Shown: positions 37,792 through 47,840, numbered from the stretch's first letter. The stretch is DNA of 64,000 nt from Vibrio sp. ED004 (GCF_023206395.1 NZ_CP066149.1:930001-994000), one strand, 5' to 3'. Program-made: numbers and translations. Notes: generated from the sequence alone by a model not told the origin.

Positions 37792-38529
37792 TTTCTCTCC
37801 TTGGGTTGTGTGCTGTGTGGGGACAAGTGTTTCATGTCCAGTGTGGGTGTTATTTCTCTCTGCTATTCAGCCTTCTAGCTCAATGGCAATTTACTGAAGT
37901 GTGTCAGAGTTACTCCCCTATACGGTTTCTTAGCTCAGTATCTTGCTTCCACAATCAACCAAACTAGGAATACCCCGATAGCGATTCGGTTTGGGTATCA
38001 CTGAAAAAAAACATCTGTTCATCACAGACTTAAAGTGTACTTCCTCCCTTCGCAGCACTGAGTGCTTTTGGCATTTCAGTGCTCCATCAGACTTGATGCT
38101 GATGGTCAGCTAAGTTTTCTCCTCCACACCATTACTGGGCTTCTCGGGCTTAGCCTTACTCACTACTACGGATTCATCTGCCACCTCGCACCAACACAGC
38201 TCTTAGCTTTCGCTTCGAGTTTGTGCTTCCAGACTTTTGGATGTGGTGTCAGGCTTCCCCAGTTACTGCACTGGCTCCCTGTTAACAATGCCACCCTCAA
38301 GCACAGCATAGGTCTGACTGAGTATAGGGCTTCGCGCTATTTCGGACGCTTACCCACCTATACTGCCGAAGCAGGTTTACTTGCGTTGTGTACTGTTAAC
38401 TTCCTATCGCTTCCTTCAGACCCTGCCGTTAGCCAGCAACGCCCTTGCGATTCGGATTATCTTCCCCTCAGTCGGGGTGATTCAGGTTTCTTTCAACCTA
38501 ACGGGTTTGCCAGCTTCGCTGGGCAAACG

Positions 38530-38569
38530 AAAAAGCCCCAATATAGGTGACTATATTGGGGCTTTTTTT
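38530..38569. terminator. 17-bp-stem terminator flanked by group II intron and ISL3 copy 2
   Basis: AAAAAGCCCCAATATAG / CTATATTGGGGCTTTTT, perfect over 17 bp with a GTGA loop and T-runs on both strands. The group II intron follows its minus-strand U-tract, and ISL3 copy 2 duplicates its plus-strand U-tract. Confidence 0.95.
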
Positions 38570-38570
38570 A

Positions 38571-39862
38571 GGTTCATCGCGGATTAGCGGGAACTAAAAA
38601 CAAAAAAACGGTAGTAAGTGATATGGTTTAGTCGCCAAACAAAAATCATACACAAACTACCGTTTTCATGCCGAATCATACTTTCCTATCTTCATTCTGG
38701 GAAGGCTTTAAAATAGTAAAGTCTCACCAGACAGCATCACTTGTTACACTAACTCTTAAACCTAATTCTGAGGCTAAATGCCTTTGCGGTCTTGAAGCTG
38801 AGGCTATCCATGAGTATCAATGGCGTCATGTGAAAGAGGCCATGTTGTTCAATGTTCCTGTTGAGCTTTCCGTTCAAACTCGAAGGATCAAGTGTCGTGA
38901 CTGCGGCATAAAAACAGAGTTTCTATCTTGGTTAGAGCCTTATGCTCGTATAACGACGCGTCTAAAAAGCTATATAGAACAACTACTGCCTCTTCTTCCC
39001 ATTAAGCATATCTCCCAGTTAACGAGCGTTCATTGGCACACCATTAAAGAGATAGATAAACGTCGACTTCGCCAAGTGGTACCGTCAGTGAAATGGGAAG
39101 GGCTAAGGCAACTCGTCATGGACGAGTTCGCCATCTTTAAAGGGCACCGATATGCCACAGTCATCGCTGATGCTAAGACTCACCAAGTCATTTGGATAGG
39201 GTTAGGTCGTAGCCGCAAGGACATACGACCGTTTTTCGAGCAGTTAGGCAAGCATGGTAACAATATCGAAGCGGTCGCAATGGACATGAATACGGCTTTT
39301 GACCTTGAAGTTCAAGCGCACTGCCCGAATGCAAAAATCGTTTACGACTTATTCCATGTTGTTGCTGTTTCGGTCGTGAGGTGATGGATAGAGTCAGAGT
39401 CGACCAAGCTAACAAACTCAAGCAGGATAAAAAGCGAGGCAATGGGTGAAGCGCTCACGCTGGGTACTGCTGAAAAACAGAGGTAATTTAAATGCACGAC
39501 AAGATAGCTATCTTACTGAAATATTGAATATCAATAAGGACTTGATGGCCACTTATATACTCGGCTCACAACTCAAAGAGCTTTGGTACTGTAAATCAGA
39601 AGCACATGCTAAGGGGCTCTGGGAGGTATGGTGGGCACAAGTGCAAGAGAGTGGAATTAAGCCATTGAAAGAGTTTGCACGAAAACTGAGGCCTTATCTT
39701 CACGGTATTATTGCATCGGCAACTTATCCGCTCAACACCTGCACATTGGAAGGGATAAACAACAAAATAAAGTTAATCAAGCGAATGGGGTATGGATATC
39801 GAGATACAGACTACTTCTTCTTGAAGATAAAAGCGGCTTTCCCCGGAAAGCCGCGATGAACC
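38571..39862 (+). mobile_element. ISL3-family insertion sequence, copy 2
   Basis: A 1292-bp copy with the same ends as copy 1 (GGTTCATCGCGG ... CCGCGATGAACC). The 8-bp duplication TTTTTTTA lies at 38563-38570 and 39863-39870. Both copies have the same orientation, 27 kb apart. It differs from copy 1 by a small change near 39365 and two single-A differences, and has a differently broken transposase. Confidence 0.95.
38668..39859 (+). pseudogene. ISL3-family transposase, copy 2, two frameshifts
   Basis: Same DDE transposase as copy 1. The frame is lost near 39365, where GCTAGGTTCGG of copy 1 reads GCTGTTTCGG, and again near 39430, where GATAAAAAAGCG reads GATAAAAAGCG. The region that is broken in copy 1 (GAAAAACAGAGG) is intact here. 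The product as written stops at residue 238, before the last part of the catalytic domain. Confidence 0.9.
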
Positions 39863-39868
39863 TTTTTT

Positions 39869-39904
39869 TATAAGTCCCTTATCTTAAAATTAAGGGACCT
39901 ATAA
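39869..39904 (-). terminator. Hairpin after the DUF3622 gene
   Basis: GTCCCTTA / TAAGGGAC stem with outer TATAA / TTATA pairing. It lies 24 bp after the DUF3622 stop. There is no minus-strand U-tract, so alone it may be weak; before the ISL3 insertion it stood next to the 17-bp terminator in tandem. Confidence 0.6.
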
Positions 39905-39921
39905 GTTAATCGTGCACCGAA

Positions 39922-40239
39922 TTACTCAGCGTCTTCTTGCTCTTCTGCACGAGCTTTAGCGCGTGCTTCACGTGCTTGCTCAGCTTTAAGCTCTTTAGTG
40001 TGACGTAGTTCGTCACGCTCTTTACGCTGTTCTGATTTACGCTCGTTACGTTCAGCTTGGTTTGCGATGAAAGATGCTAGCTCTTTCTCTGCCCACTCTT
40101 GTGCAAGAGCTTCAGTTTCGAAACCAGACTCACGCTTAGATACTGTTGTGCTGCGAGACGTTACTTGACGAGTAATCTCTGCACACCAACCGTTGCGTTT
40201 TTCTGTAAGGCGGATATCAAATTTTTTGTTCTTAGACAT
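39922..40239 (-). CDS. DUF3622 domain protein
   Basis: A 105-residue protein. The N-terminal half (KKFDIRLTEKRNGWCAEITRQVTSRSTTVSKRESGFETEALAQEWAEKELASF) is the DUF3622 domain found in vibrios and relatives; it is quoted here only to about residue 55 in shorter parts: FDIRLTEKRNGWCAEI, TVSKRESGFETEALAQEW. The C-terminal half is a highly charged Lys/Arg/Glu-rich helix (NERKSEQRKERDELRHTKEL). Cytosolic; function unknown. It is monocistronic and convergent with the mobile DNA cluster to its left. Confidence 0.8.
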   Translation of the reverse strand: MSKNKKFDIRLTEKRNGWCAEITRQVTSRSTTVSKRESGFETEALAQEWAEKELASFIANQAERNERKSEQRKERDELRHTKELKAEQAREARAKARAEEQEDAE

Positions 40240-40363
40240 GTTCTATTTTTTCCTAAGGGAGATCATTAAGGGATCGGTCAACTTTGATAACTCCATCTAA
40301 GTGAGCATCTTTTAACACCATCCCTTGGTAAGCGCGGTATTAGAGCACAAATCAATGAATATT

Positions 40364-40415
40364 GCTGCAAATATTTGCAGCGGATCACACTCCTATGCTG
40401 CAAATCGTTTGCGGC
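40364..40415. promoter_or_regulatory. Two related operator-like palindromes upstream of the adenine deaminase gene
   Basis: GCTGCAAATATTTGCAGC is a perfect 18-bp palindrome (40364-40381). GCTGCAAATCGTTTGCGGC (40397-40415) is a related imperfect copy with centres 33 bp apart, about three helical turns. They lie between divergent DUF3622 and the deaminase gene. The spacing suggests two dimers of one regulator; which one is unknown. The sites do not fit PurR well. Confidence 0.65.
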
Positions 40416-40589
40416 TCATTTCAATTCCTTGGCAAGCCTCTATTCACCACCAATTTAGGCACTGTTTTATCGACCACAATGAAATGAACTATGCTCAAAC
40501 AGAGATAAATGAATCGCCTAAGGCTTCCTATTGATAGGCGATCACATCTCACCTACTCCGCCCATAATAAAAATAGCTAAGGAGTTGCT

Positions 40590-41600
40590 ATGGATAGCTT
40601 CATCAAAAATTTACCGAAGGTTGAGCTGCACTTACACATAGAAGGCACATTAGAACCAGAGCTGATGTTCGAGCTCGCCAAGCGTAATAACGTGTCGATT
40701 CCCTTTGAAAACCCAGACCAAGTGCGAGACGCGTACCAATTCCACAATCTTCAGTCCTTTCTCGACATCTATTATCAAGGCGCAAACGTGCTGCTCCACC
40801 AGCAGGATTTCTACGATCTAACGTGGGCTTATCTATTAAAATGCCAACAAGATAACGTGGTTCACACTGAGATATTCTTCGACCCTCAGACTCACACCGA
40901 ACGCGGCATCAGTTTTGATACGATTGTAGGCGGCATTACCCAAGCACTAGAGCAAGCCACACAGGAACTCGGGATCAGCAGCCAGCTGATCATGTGCTTT
41001 CTGCGTCACCTTGATGAAGACAGCGCGTTCGAGACACTCAAACAGGCCTTACCTTACAAAGACAAAATCATTGCGGTTGGGCTAGATTCATCCGAGCAAG
41101 GCAACCCGCCAGAAAAGTTTAAACATGTCTTCCAAGAAGCCATCAATCAAGGGTTTCTGACCGTCGCGCACGCCGGAGAAGAAGGCCCTGCACAAAACAT
41201 TATCGATGCATTAAGTTTATTGAGCATCACACGAATTGACCATGGGGTTCGCTGTGTTGAAGATGAAGAACTGATGGAACAGTTAATAGCTAAACGCACG
41301 CCACTAACGGTCTGCCCGCTATCGAATACCAAACTCAAAGTCTTCGACACCATGCAAGACCACAACATTGTTGAACTGCTACGAAAAGGACTGTGTGTCA
41401 CCATCAATTCCGATGACCCTGCTTACTTTGGTGGCTATATGAATGATAACTTCCTAGCTGTGGCCAATGCACACCCACTCACTCATCAAGAATTAGCGCA
41501 GTTCAGCATTAACGCCGTCGAGGCGAGCTTCATCTCCCCTCATGCCAAAGAAGACCTCATTACCCAGATACGCCAATACCTTGCAGCGAATAGTGAATAA
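40590..41600 (+). CDS. Adenine deaminase (Add-family, type 2)
   Basis: A 336-residue amidohydrolase. Zinc and catalytic motifs are VELHLHIEGTLEPELMF (near residue 10), VAHAGEEGPAQNI (near 195), DHGVRCVEDEEL (about 217), and NSDDPAYFGGY (around 274). The EGTLEPEL start, WAYLLKCQQDNVVH and the PAYFGGY ending fit the adenine deaminase branch of the adenosine deaminase family better than true adenosine deaminase. It converts adenine to hypoxanthine, feeding Gpt-type salvage. It is a single gene with two palindromes upstream and a terminator shared with nnrS. Confidence 0.85.
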   Translation: MDSFIKNLPKVELHLHIEGTLEPELMFELAKRNNVSIPFENPDQVRDAYQFHNLQSFLDIYYQGANVLLHQQDFYDLTWAYLLKCQQDNVVHTEIFFDPQTHTERGISFDTIVGGITQALEQATQELGISSQLIMCFLRHLDEDSAFETLKQALPYKDKIIAVGLDSSEQGNPPEKFKHVFQEAINQGFLTVAHAGEEGPAQNIIDALSLLSITRIDHGVRCVEDEELMEQLIAKRTPLTVCPLSNTKLKVFDTMQDHNIVELLRKGLCVTINSDDPAYFGGYMNDNFLAVANAHPLTHQELAQFSINAVEASFISPHAKEDLITQIRQYLAANSE

Positions 41601-41636
41601 TTTATTGAAGTGACTACACTTTTCAACACGATCAAA

Positions 41637-41661
41637 AAAGGGAAGCTCAATGCTTCCCTTT
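41637..41661. terminator. Bidirectional terminator between adenine deaminase and nnrS
   Basis: AAAGGGAAGC-TCAAT-GCTTCCCTTT, perfect 10-bp stem. Confidence 0.9.
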
Positions 41662-41685
41662 GTTAATCAATAGGCTGAGATTAAC

Positions 41686-42870
41686 TTAACCCGGATGACC
41701 ATCTACTCTTGGGGTTAACAGCATCATGCCGAATTTCCGGATAAACAGACCAAACGCCAGAGTCCATAAACCCGCGCTGATGTTAACCATCTCAAACAGA
41801 TAAGCAGGGAAGAAAGTCACACCTAAGCTACGAACTAGCGCGGCAATAAATATCGCTGAGAAAGCTAGTGCCATGCTTGGTTCTTTGTAAATCGCACGAC
41901 CAGTATGCCCCATTGTCACACGGGTAATCATCGCAAGAATCAAACCGCTCAAGCCACCAATCGCAAACAGGTGCAACATGTTATGACTCGCAAATGGGTT
42001 ATCTAACAAACCACGTAAAAACAAGCTTAGAGGAATACACAAGTAAGCCGCATGCAGAGACCACACCAACGGCTCAGATAACGTCGTCCAAGGCTTCCAA
42101 CGGATAAAGCGGACCAACTGAGTCACGCCAGCAAACACCATTAACTCATTACCTACTTGAGCAAAGGTGAGTGGGAAGAAGCTCAGAACAAACAGCCCAA
42201 CCAAAGGCAAGTTTGCCAACCATTCCAACCAAGCTAAAGGTTGCGCTTTCTCAAAGTCGAAACGACGAGCGGTAAAGAATGGAATCACTCGTCCGCCCAT
42301 TACAGACAGCAATAACGTAAACCACCACAACATCGCTTGCCATACCGCTGACGATGGGAACGGAGGCATACCTTTAATGGTCGCGTAGCTAGCAAAGTTC
42401 GCCACGATAGCCAATATAAACAGCGGCACGAAGAATAGGTTCTTCCAACCTTTCGACTTCACGACACGGAAACCAATCTCGTAAGCCGCGAAGATTAAGA
42501 ACAGCGCTTCAATCGAAGAGATCAACCACAGCGGAGCCGGTGTCCAAAACAGAATACGAGGTGCCAACCACAAACCAACTAACACCGCTAATCGATAGTG
42601 TTTGGTGCCATTGACCCCTGTCCAAGTTTGCACGGCAGTGAGCACAAAGCCGACAACAATCGCCATCGAAAAACCAAACAGCATCTCATGCACGTGCCAC
42701 CACAATGCGGGAACGTTTAAAATCTCTGGCTGACCGTTTTGGAACATGATGACCCAAGCCACAATCGCAATCACGGCATAGAGACTGCCGAAAAAGAAGA
42801 AAGGTCGAAAGCCTAAACGCAGGTAGGCTGGAATCGCGTCTTCTACACTTTTATCTGTGATATTTAACAA
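41686..42870 (-). CDS. nnrS: NnrS family membrane protein
   Basis: A 394-residue inner-membrane protein with about 12 hydrophobic segments. Family signatures are FRPFFFFGSLYA at the start, WHVHEMLFGFSMAIVVGF (conserved histidines near residue 58-61), and GGRVIPFFTARRF about residue 195. NnrS proteins bind heme and copper and help protect against nitrosative stress; they are usually part of NO-responsive regulons. It is a single gene here. A TGCATC-N6-GATGCA palindrome lies 57 bp upstream. Confidence 0.9.
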   Translation of the reverse strand: MLNITDKSVEDAIPAYLRLGFRPFFFFGSLYAVIAIVAWVIMFQNGQPEILNVPALWWHVHEMLFGFSMAIVVGFVLTAVQTWTGVNGTKHYRLAVLVGLWLAPRILFWTPAPLWLISSIEALFLIFAAYEIGFRVVKSKGWKNLFFVPLFILAIVANFASYATIKGMPPFPSSAVWQAMLWWFTLLLSVMGGRVIPFFTARRFDFEKAQPLAWLEWLANLPLVGLFVLSFFPLTFAQVGNELMVFAGVTQLVRFIRWKPWTTLSEPLVWSLHAAYLCIPLSLFLRGLLDNPFASHNMLHLFAIGGLSGLILAMITRVTMGHTGRAIYKEPSMALAFSAIFIAALVRSLGVTFFPAYLFEMVNISAGLWTLAFGLFIRKFGMMLLTPRVDGHPG

Positions 42871-42926
42871 ACTCGCTCCTAATTCTCAGATAAGCGGCCA
42901 AGGTATTACCTAAGCCAAATTTGGTG

Positions 42927-42944
42927 TGCATCAAATTCGATGCA
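42927..42944 (-). promoter_or_regulatory. Palindrome upstream of nnrS
   Basis: TGCATC-AAATTC-GATGCA. It is loosely like the ATGCAT-containing NsrR operators; an assignment to NsrR is a guess from the function of the gene. Confidence 0.4.
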
Positions 42945-43158
42945 ATATGCAAATCACACTGCATGAAACGCGCCAATTAGATAAAGCCAGTAAAAACAGC
43001 CACTCACGAGATTCACTAGCCAATAAACAGGTCAAAAAAACACAACCAAAAGAGTCATAAAGACATATAGGTGTGTAAATAGAAACTTGCTGACTTTTGC
43101 TACCTCGCCACATATAGTAAGACTAGTCTCAAATACAGAAGAACAGACAAGGAACGCG

Positions 43159-43713
43159 ATGTATATTTTTGGTTATGGCAGCTTGATCAACTCATCTTCA
43201 CGTCAACTTACCGGTCAAACGGGTCAAGCAATCCCAGCGATTGTTCATGGCTTAGTGCGCCATTGGAGTAAGATCGATGACAGTTACGTGTTATCCCCTT
43301 TGATCGTCAATCTTGGTGAAGGGCAAGTGAATGGTGTTTTGCTTGAAGTGGATGATGTTTCATTGGCTGAGTTTGATCGTCGTGAACGTGGTTATCACCG
43401 TATCGAATTAAAAGCCGATCAAATAGAGAGCCAAACTGACTTTAAAACGGATCAATCGATCTGGGTATACATCAAAGACGAGATTCAAGCGCCTTGTGAG
43501 AACAGCCCTATCGTTCAAACCTATGTCGATACCGTCATGGCAGGATGTTTAGAAGTGTCTGAAAGCTTTGCCGCGCACTTTGTGAAACACACACAAGGCT
43601 GGCACCACCCATTAGAAAATGATCGCCACCAGCCAAAATACGGCAATCTTGCTGGGGTGTCTGATCACCACCACAGTGTGATTGATGGTTTGATATTGAG
43701 TGTTCGTAGTTAG
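43159..43713 (+). CDS. ChaC/GGCT-like gamma-glutamylcyclotransferase
   Basis: The protein is 184 residues from the ATG at 43159, preceded by AAGGAA at 7 nt. The open frame extends 24 codons upstream without support. The substrate loop YIFGYGSLINS (residues 2-12) is the hallmark of the gamma-glutamylcyclotransferase fold, and the catalytic Glu would lie in EFDRRERGYHRIEL (around 76). It likely degrades gamma-glutamyl amino acids or glutathione-like peptides to 5-oxoproline. It is a single gene. Confidence 0.85.
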   Translation: MYIFGYGSLINSSSRQLTGQTGQAIPAIVHGLVRHWSKIDDSYVLSPLIVNLGEGQVNGVLLEVDDVSLAEFDRRERGYHRIELKADQIESQTDFKTDQSIWVYIKDEIQAPCENSPIVQTYVDTVMAGCLEVSESFAAHFVKHTQGWHHPLENDRHQPKYGNLAGVSDHHHSVIDGLILSVRS

Positions 43714-43793
43714 TCTTTGAGGGTTTTGGAGCTTTGAGAACAGAGAAGTCGATGAGCTTATAACGAATAGGCTCACCGACTAAAATAAACCGC

Positions 43794-44129
<336 letters not shown>

Positions 44130-44276
44130 TCACTTCTTATATTGATTTTTTATTTATCAAATAAATTCACTAAAATTAAGTAAAACTAAAATCTAACATT
44201 AGCAGTAAGCCTAATAATTACAAGCGGTAAAGATCTCATTCTGATAAGTAAAGATCATAAAATTTGTCAGCGACAG

Positions 44277-46000
44277 TTACCAAATCTCACTTAATTTTGG
44301 CCAACCCCAAGCCGTGATTTCAACGCCTTTAAAAACATCGAGAAAGCTGAGCGTTTGTCTATGATGGAGCATTGGGCAAATCAAGCCTTCATAGATAAGA
44401 ACAGACCCGAGCTGCTCAAGTTGATTAAGATATTCATTGGGTGAGAAGTCTTCTCGAATGCGATTGAGCTCAGTCACCAGCCATTCACTCACCGCAGATC
44501 CAATCGTGGCATGCAAAACTGGGTCACTCAGAAAGAACAACAGCGCCGATACTTGGCGATTGTCATCAAGGTTAAGGCTACTTAAAACAACCTCTTCACT
44601 GAAGCCATCGCCCTGCGCTTTCTCAATAAAGGCTTCAAATGAATAAAGATTGATCTGCGCTTCAATCCCCTCTTTCGCCAATATTTGCACAGCGGCTTTG
44701 GCACTGCGTTGAACACCCAAATGAGAATAACAGGCAATCTGAACCGAGCGAGGCAATTCGATCGGTTGGCTTCTGATGTGTTTGACGTTGTGCCAGAAAG
44801 GAAAGAAGTTATGCGCGATTTCGGCGCCAAAAGTCGTTTCATTTAATTCAAGCTGACGCCAAATCTGCTCTCCATTGAGTCGTTCACTCAACCAACGACG
44901 CTGAGGGTAAGACAAGCTTGAGTTGTTCTGGTTAAAAATAACAAACAGACACCCTTCCTCAATCCGAGCTCTTAATGCGGTGTGTGGCAGGTCAGCAGTA
45001 TTTCCAGTGTCCAAAGCACTCTCACTCGGCTCAGTTGTCACGTTGGTGATGATCTTCTTAGAGTACTGTCTGTGTCAGGAAGCTTCTGTGAATCGCCAGA
45101 GGCTTGGTCATGACTCGCCGTAGCTGCATTCAAAGACCAAATCGTCACTTTATCCGTTAGAGAACGAAAGCCATGAAAGTGCTCGTTGGCCGCCAAGATA
45201 AGCTTGCTGTCTGAATGCAGTTCAAGAGCGAAGATGCCGCAACCAACCACATTAGACGATGAGTTTTTGAGTTGTTCTGGAGGCTGAAGTGAGTACTTTA
45301 AATCACTCATTAATGCCGCAAAGCCTTTGTCTCGGCGGTTGAGCTGAACGGAAAATCGATAAGGCGTTTCAACCGTAATCGACTCTAGATGCTCGAGTTC
45401 GTTTTGGTAATAAGGAAGCCCTTGCAGCTCAAGTAACAGTTGCGCGATAACCTCCGCGTCTACTTTTCCGCCCGAGTGGAAACTCACTGAAGGTCGAAGG
45501 TAGAACGTCCATATTGTCCAATCTTGGTTTGCTTCCCAGTGGTGTGCGATGTTCGGAATCAGTTCGCCTTCTGGGGTCATTGATACTAAGCAAGAGTGGA
45601 TTTGACGAATCAGGTAGCGTTCGCTGTTTCGATGCGGCGTTGTCGGGTTAAGAGAAGCAAATGGTCGATTATAAGTAAGCTGAACACTGACCTTTCCTTC
45701 CTTCACCTGTGCTCCTGAGGTTTGCTTGAGCAGTTGTTCGAACACCACTTGGTTGTAATCGAGAAATTCCAGAGCTCGGTCGTACTTACTCTCTTTGATC
45801 CACTCCAAGGCAATCGCGCGCTTTACCTCGGTGCGGTCAATACGACGAATCAGAGTCGAACGCTGATTTCGCCCGACTCTTGGTATCCAAGCAATCCACT
45901 TGAGTTCACTCATCTGTTTGAGAATCGCACGTGCGTGTCGTGGGCTAGTACACATCTTGTCTGAGGTCTCAGCAAGCGTGACAGCATGCTCAACCAACAA
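44277..46000 (-). pseudogene. sgrR: SgrR-like transcriptional regulator, frameshifted
   Basis: An SgrR (winged HTH plus SBP_bac_5 solute-binding domain) of about 575 residues in two frames. The first (46000-45038) has the HTH (TLAETSDKMCTSPRHARAILKQM) and IAHHWEANQDWTIWTFYLRPSVSFHSGG; the second (45041-44277) starts GTG inside the stop of the first. One missing A near 45058 (CTAAGAAG for CTAAAGAAG) explains the break. Similarity also continues upstream of 46000 (KFLDLFRYYERLEEFEL) to an ATA codon at 46054, so the normal ATG may be mutated too. SgrR controls the glucose-phosphate stress response in enterics; ptsG is divergent here. Confidence 0.8.
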
Positions 46001-46241
46001 TTCAAATTCTTCTAGGCGTTCGTAGTATCGAAAAAGGTCTAAAAACTTCGTTATAGGGAACTTAAAACCTAAAAATCACGCTCTTTTTCCCTACCTCATT
46101 TTTAGCAAAAATAACCATAGATTCTAGCGCAGCCCTACGGTTGAGTAATTCAGCTGAAGACAACTCATCGGTTATTGAGTGAAAAAAGCATTCACAAGAA
46201 AAGCCTCTTTCCACCATCGGCAAATCCACACTTTAAAAGCT

Positions 46242-46312
46242 TTAGCGATAGCAACCTACTTTATGTTTATGCTCCTACCCCCTGCAAACCATAATCTCGC
46301 TGCTATCGCTAA
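46242..46312. promoter_or_regulatory. 12-bp inverted repeat in the sgrR-ptsG intergenic region
   Basis: TTAGCGATAGCA (46242-46253) and TGCTATCGCTAA (46301-46312), perfect over 12 bp with a 47-nt spacer. It lies 69 bp before ptsG. It may be a long-range hairpin in the ptsG leader or paired binding sites, for example for SgrR. The rest of 46055-46380 contains no recognised gene. Confidence 0.7.
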
Positions 46313-46380
46313 TCCCCCTTTTGCCATTACTCACCGATGATGCGCGCCCCAAATTTTATATAACAAATTGGAGTATATTT

Positions 46381-47790
46381 ATGTTTGCTAACTTTTTTGC
46401 CAACCTGTCTAAGGTCGGTAAAGCCTTAATGTTGCCCATAGCCTCAATGCCTGCGGCGGGTATTTTGTTGGGTATTGGCTCGGCACAATTTGGGTTTATC
46501 CCTCCTGTGGTTTCCGAGCTAATGGCCGAAGCCGGTGGCGCCGTATTTGGTAACCTGCCACTGATTTTTGCATTAGGCGTCGCGATTTCATTCACCAACA
46601 ATGACGGTGTCGGCGCTGTAGCAGCTGGTATCGGCTATTACGTTTTAGTGGCAACACTGAAGGTAATGGCGGGCGTACTTGGCGTTGACCATATTGATAC
46701 CGGCGTATTGGGCGGCATCATCTCGGGTGCGGTCGGCGCTTATATGTTTAACCGCTTTTACACCATTAAGATGCCCGCTTATTTGGCCTTCTTTGCGGGT
46801 AAGCGCTTTGTCCCAATCGTGACATCATTTTCGATGCTGTTCTTGGGTATCGCGATTGCCTTTATTTGGCAGCCGATTGGCGCAGGCATTGATTGGTTCG
46901 GTGCTTGGGCAACAGAACAAAATCCACTGATGGCATTTTGGGCTTATGGCACTGCGGAACGTGCGCTGATCCCATTTGGTGTTCATCATGTGATTAACGT
47001 GATTATTCAACTGCAAGCGGGCGAATTCATTAACTCAGCAGGGCAAGTATTCCACGGTGAAATCCCACGCTTCTTCGCTGGCGATCCAAATGCCGGAAAT
47101 CTAGCGGGTGGCTTCCTATTTAAAATGTTTGGCCTTCCTGCCGCGGCTATCGCAATTGGTCGTGCAGCAAAACCGGAGAACCGCACCAAGGTTATGGGGA
47201 TCATGATTTCAGCAGCATTGACGTCATTCCTAACCGGTATCACTGAGCCAATTGAGTTTGCTTTCATGTTCATCTCGCCAGTGCTTTACGTGATTCACGC
47301 GATCATTGCTGGCCTTGCTTACCCACTGTGTATTCTGCTGGGTGTGAAACACGGCTACAGCTTTAGTGCGGGTTTGATCGACTATGTGACCTTCTTCGGT
47401 ATCTCGACCAAAGGTTGGATGATCATCCCTCTAGGTCTGGCATACGCAGCGCTTTACTACGTTGTGTTCACTTGGTTTATCAAGACGTTCAACTTGAAAA
47501 CACCAGGTCGTGAAGATCAAGACAATGGCAAAGTCATCAATGACACCAGCTCTGAATTCGCCAGCGAATTGGTGGGTGCATTTGGTGGTAAGCAGAACAT
47601 CTTGAGCACAGACGCATGCATCACACGTTTAAGAATCCAAGTGTCTGAACAAGACAAGGTAGACGAAGCAAAACTGAAGCAACTTGGTGCTGCTGGTGTC
47701 GTACGAGTAGGCACAGGCGTTCAAGCTATCTTTGGTGGCAATAGTGACGTGTACAAAACTCAAATGCTTGATTGGATGAACAATAACTAG
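46381..47790 (+). CDS. ptsG: Glucose-specific PTS enzyme IIBC PtsG
   Basis: The protein is 469 residues from the ATG at 46381, preceded by TTGGAG. Twenty extra in-frame codons upstream do not fit the family. The IIC domain (1-380, about 10 membrane segments) has SLMLP-like [20 protein letters not shown] and [12 protein letters not shown]. The C-terminal IIB domain has the phosphorylated Cys in [12 protein letters not shown]. It imports and phosphorylates glucose with EIIA(Glc). Its divergent neighbour is the damaged sgrR, and galR follows. Confidence 0.95.
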   Translation: MFANFFANLSKVGKALMLPIASMPAAGILLGIGSAQFGFIPPVVSELMAEAGGAVFGNLPLIFALGVAISFTNNDGVGAVAAGIGYYVLVATLKVMAGVLGVDHIDTGVLGGIISGAVGAYMFNRFYTIKMPAYLAFFAGKRFVPIVTSFSMLFLGIAIAFIWQPIGAGIDWFGAWATEQNPLMAFWAYGTAERALIPFGVHHVINVIIQLQAGEFINSAGQVFHGEIPRFFAGDPNAGNLAGGFLFKMFGLPAAAIAIGRAAKPENRTKVMGIMISAALTSFLTGITEPIEFAFMFISPVLYVIHAIIAGLAYPLCILLGVKHGYSFSAGLIDYVTFFGISTKGWMIIPLGLAYAALYYVVFTWFIKTFNLKTPGREDQDNGKVINDTSSEFASELVGAFGGKQNILSTDACITRLRIQVSEQDKVDEAKLKQLGAAGVVRVGTGVQAIFGGNSDVYKTQMLDWMNNN

Positions 47791-47840
47791 TTCTAGAGTC
47801 ATCCTGTTACCTGAGCAAACCTATCATTTTGCTCTCTAGA

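Larger units (their letters stand above)
36440..38528 (-). mobile_element. Group II intron (class C-like) with broken reverse transcriptase
   Basis: An intron of about 2.1 kb on the minus strand. The 5' end (GTTTGCCCAGCG, complement ending at 38528) directly follows the U-tract of a strong terminator, the target used by class C introns. Domains I-IV fill 38528-37800, the RT ORF follows, and domain V begins GAGCCGTAT and ends ACGTACGGTTC (complement of 36479-36509). Domain VI is the GATGAGGCGG / CCGCCTCACC-type hairpin ending near CTACTCGAT. Boundaries are approximate, and class assignment rests on target and RT type. The ORF is frameshifted, so mobility would need a protein from elsewhere. 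Confidence 0.87.

Noticed and set aside
38062..38587. Plus-strand frames of 162 and 68 codons
   Set aside because: They lie in domains I-IV of the group II intron RNA on the opposite strand; proteins of this kind are a known annotation artefact of intron RNA.
45030..45060. Programmed frameshift or two coupled subunits in sgrR
   Set aside because: SgrR is a single chain in its family, there is no classical slippery heptamer with a stimulator, and a second lesion at the start codon points to decay. It remains possible until relatives are compared.
46001..46380. SgrS small RNA between sgrR and ptsG
   Set aside because: No segment complementary to the ptsG ribosome-binding region (TTGGAGTATATTT) and no terminator with a U-tract on either strand were found.
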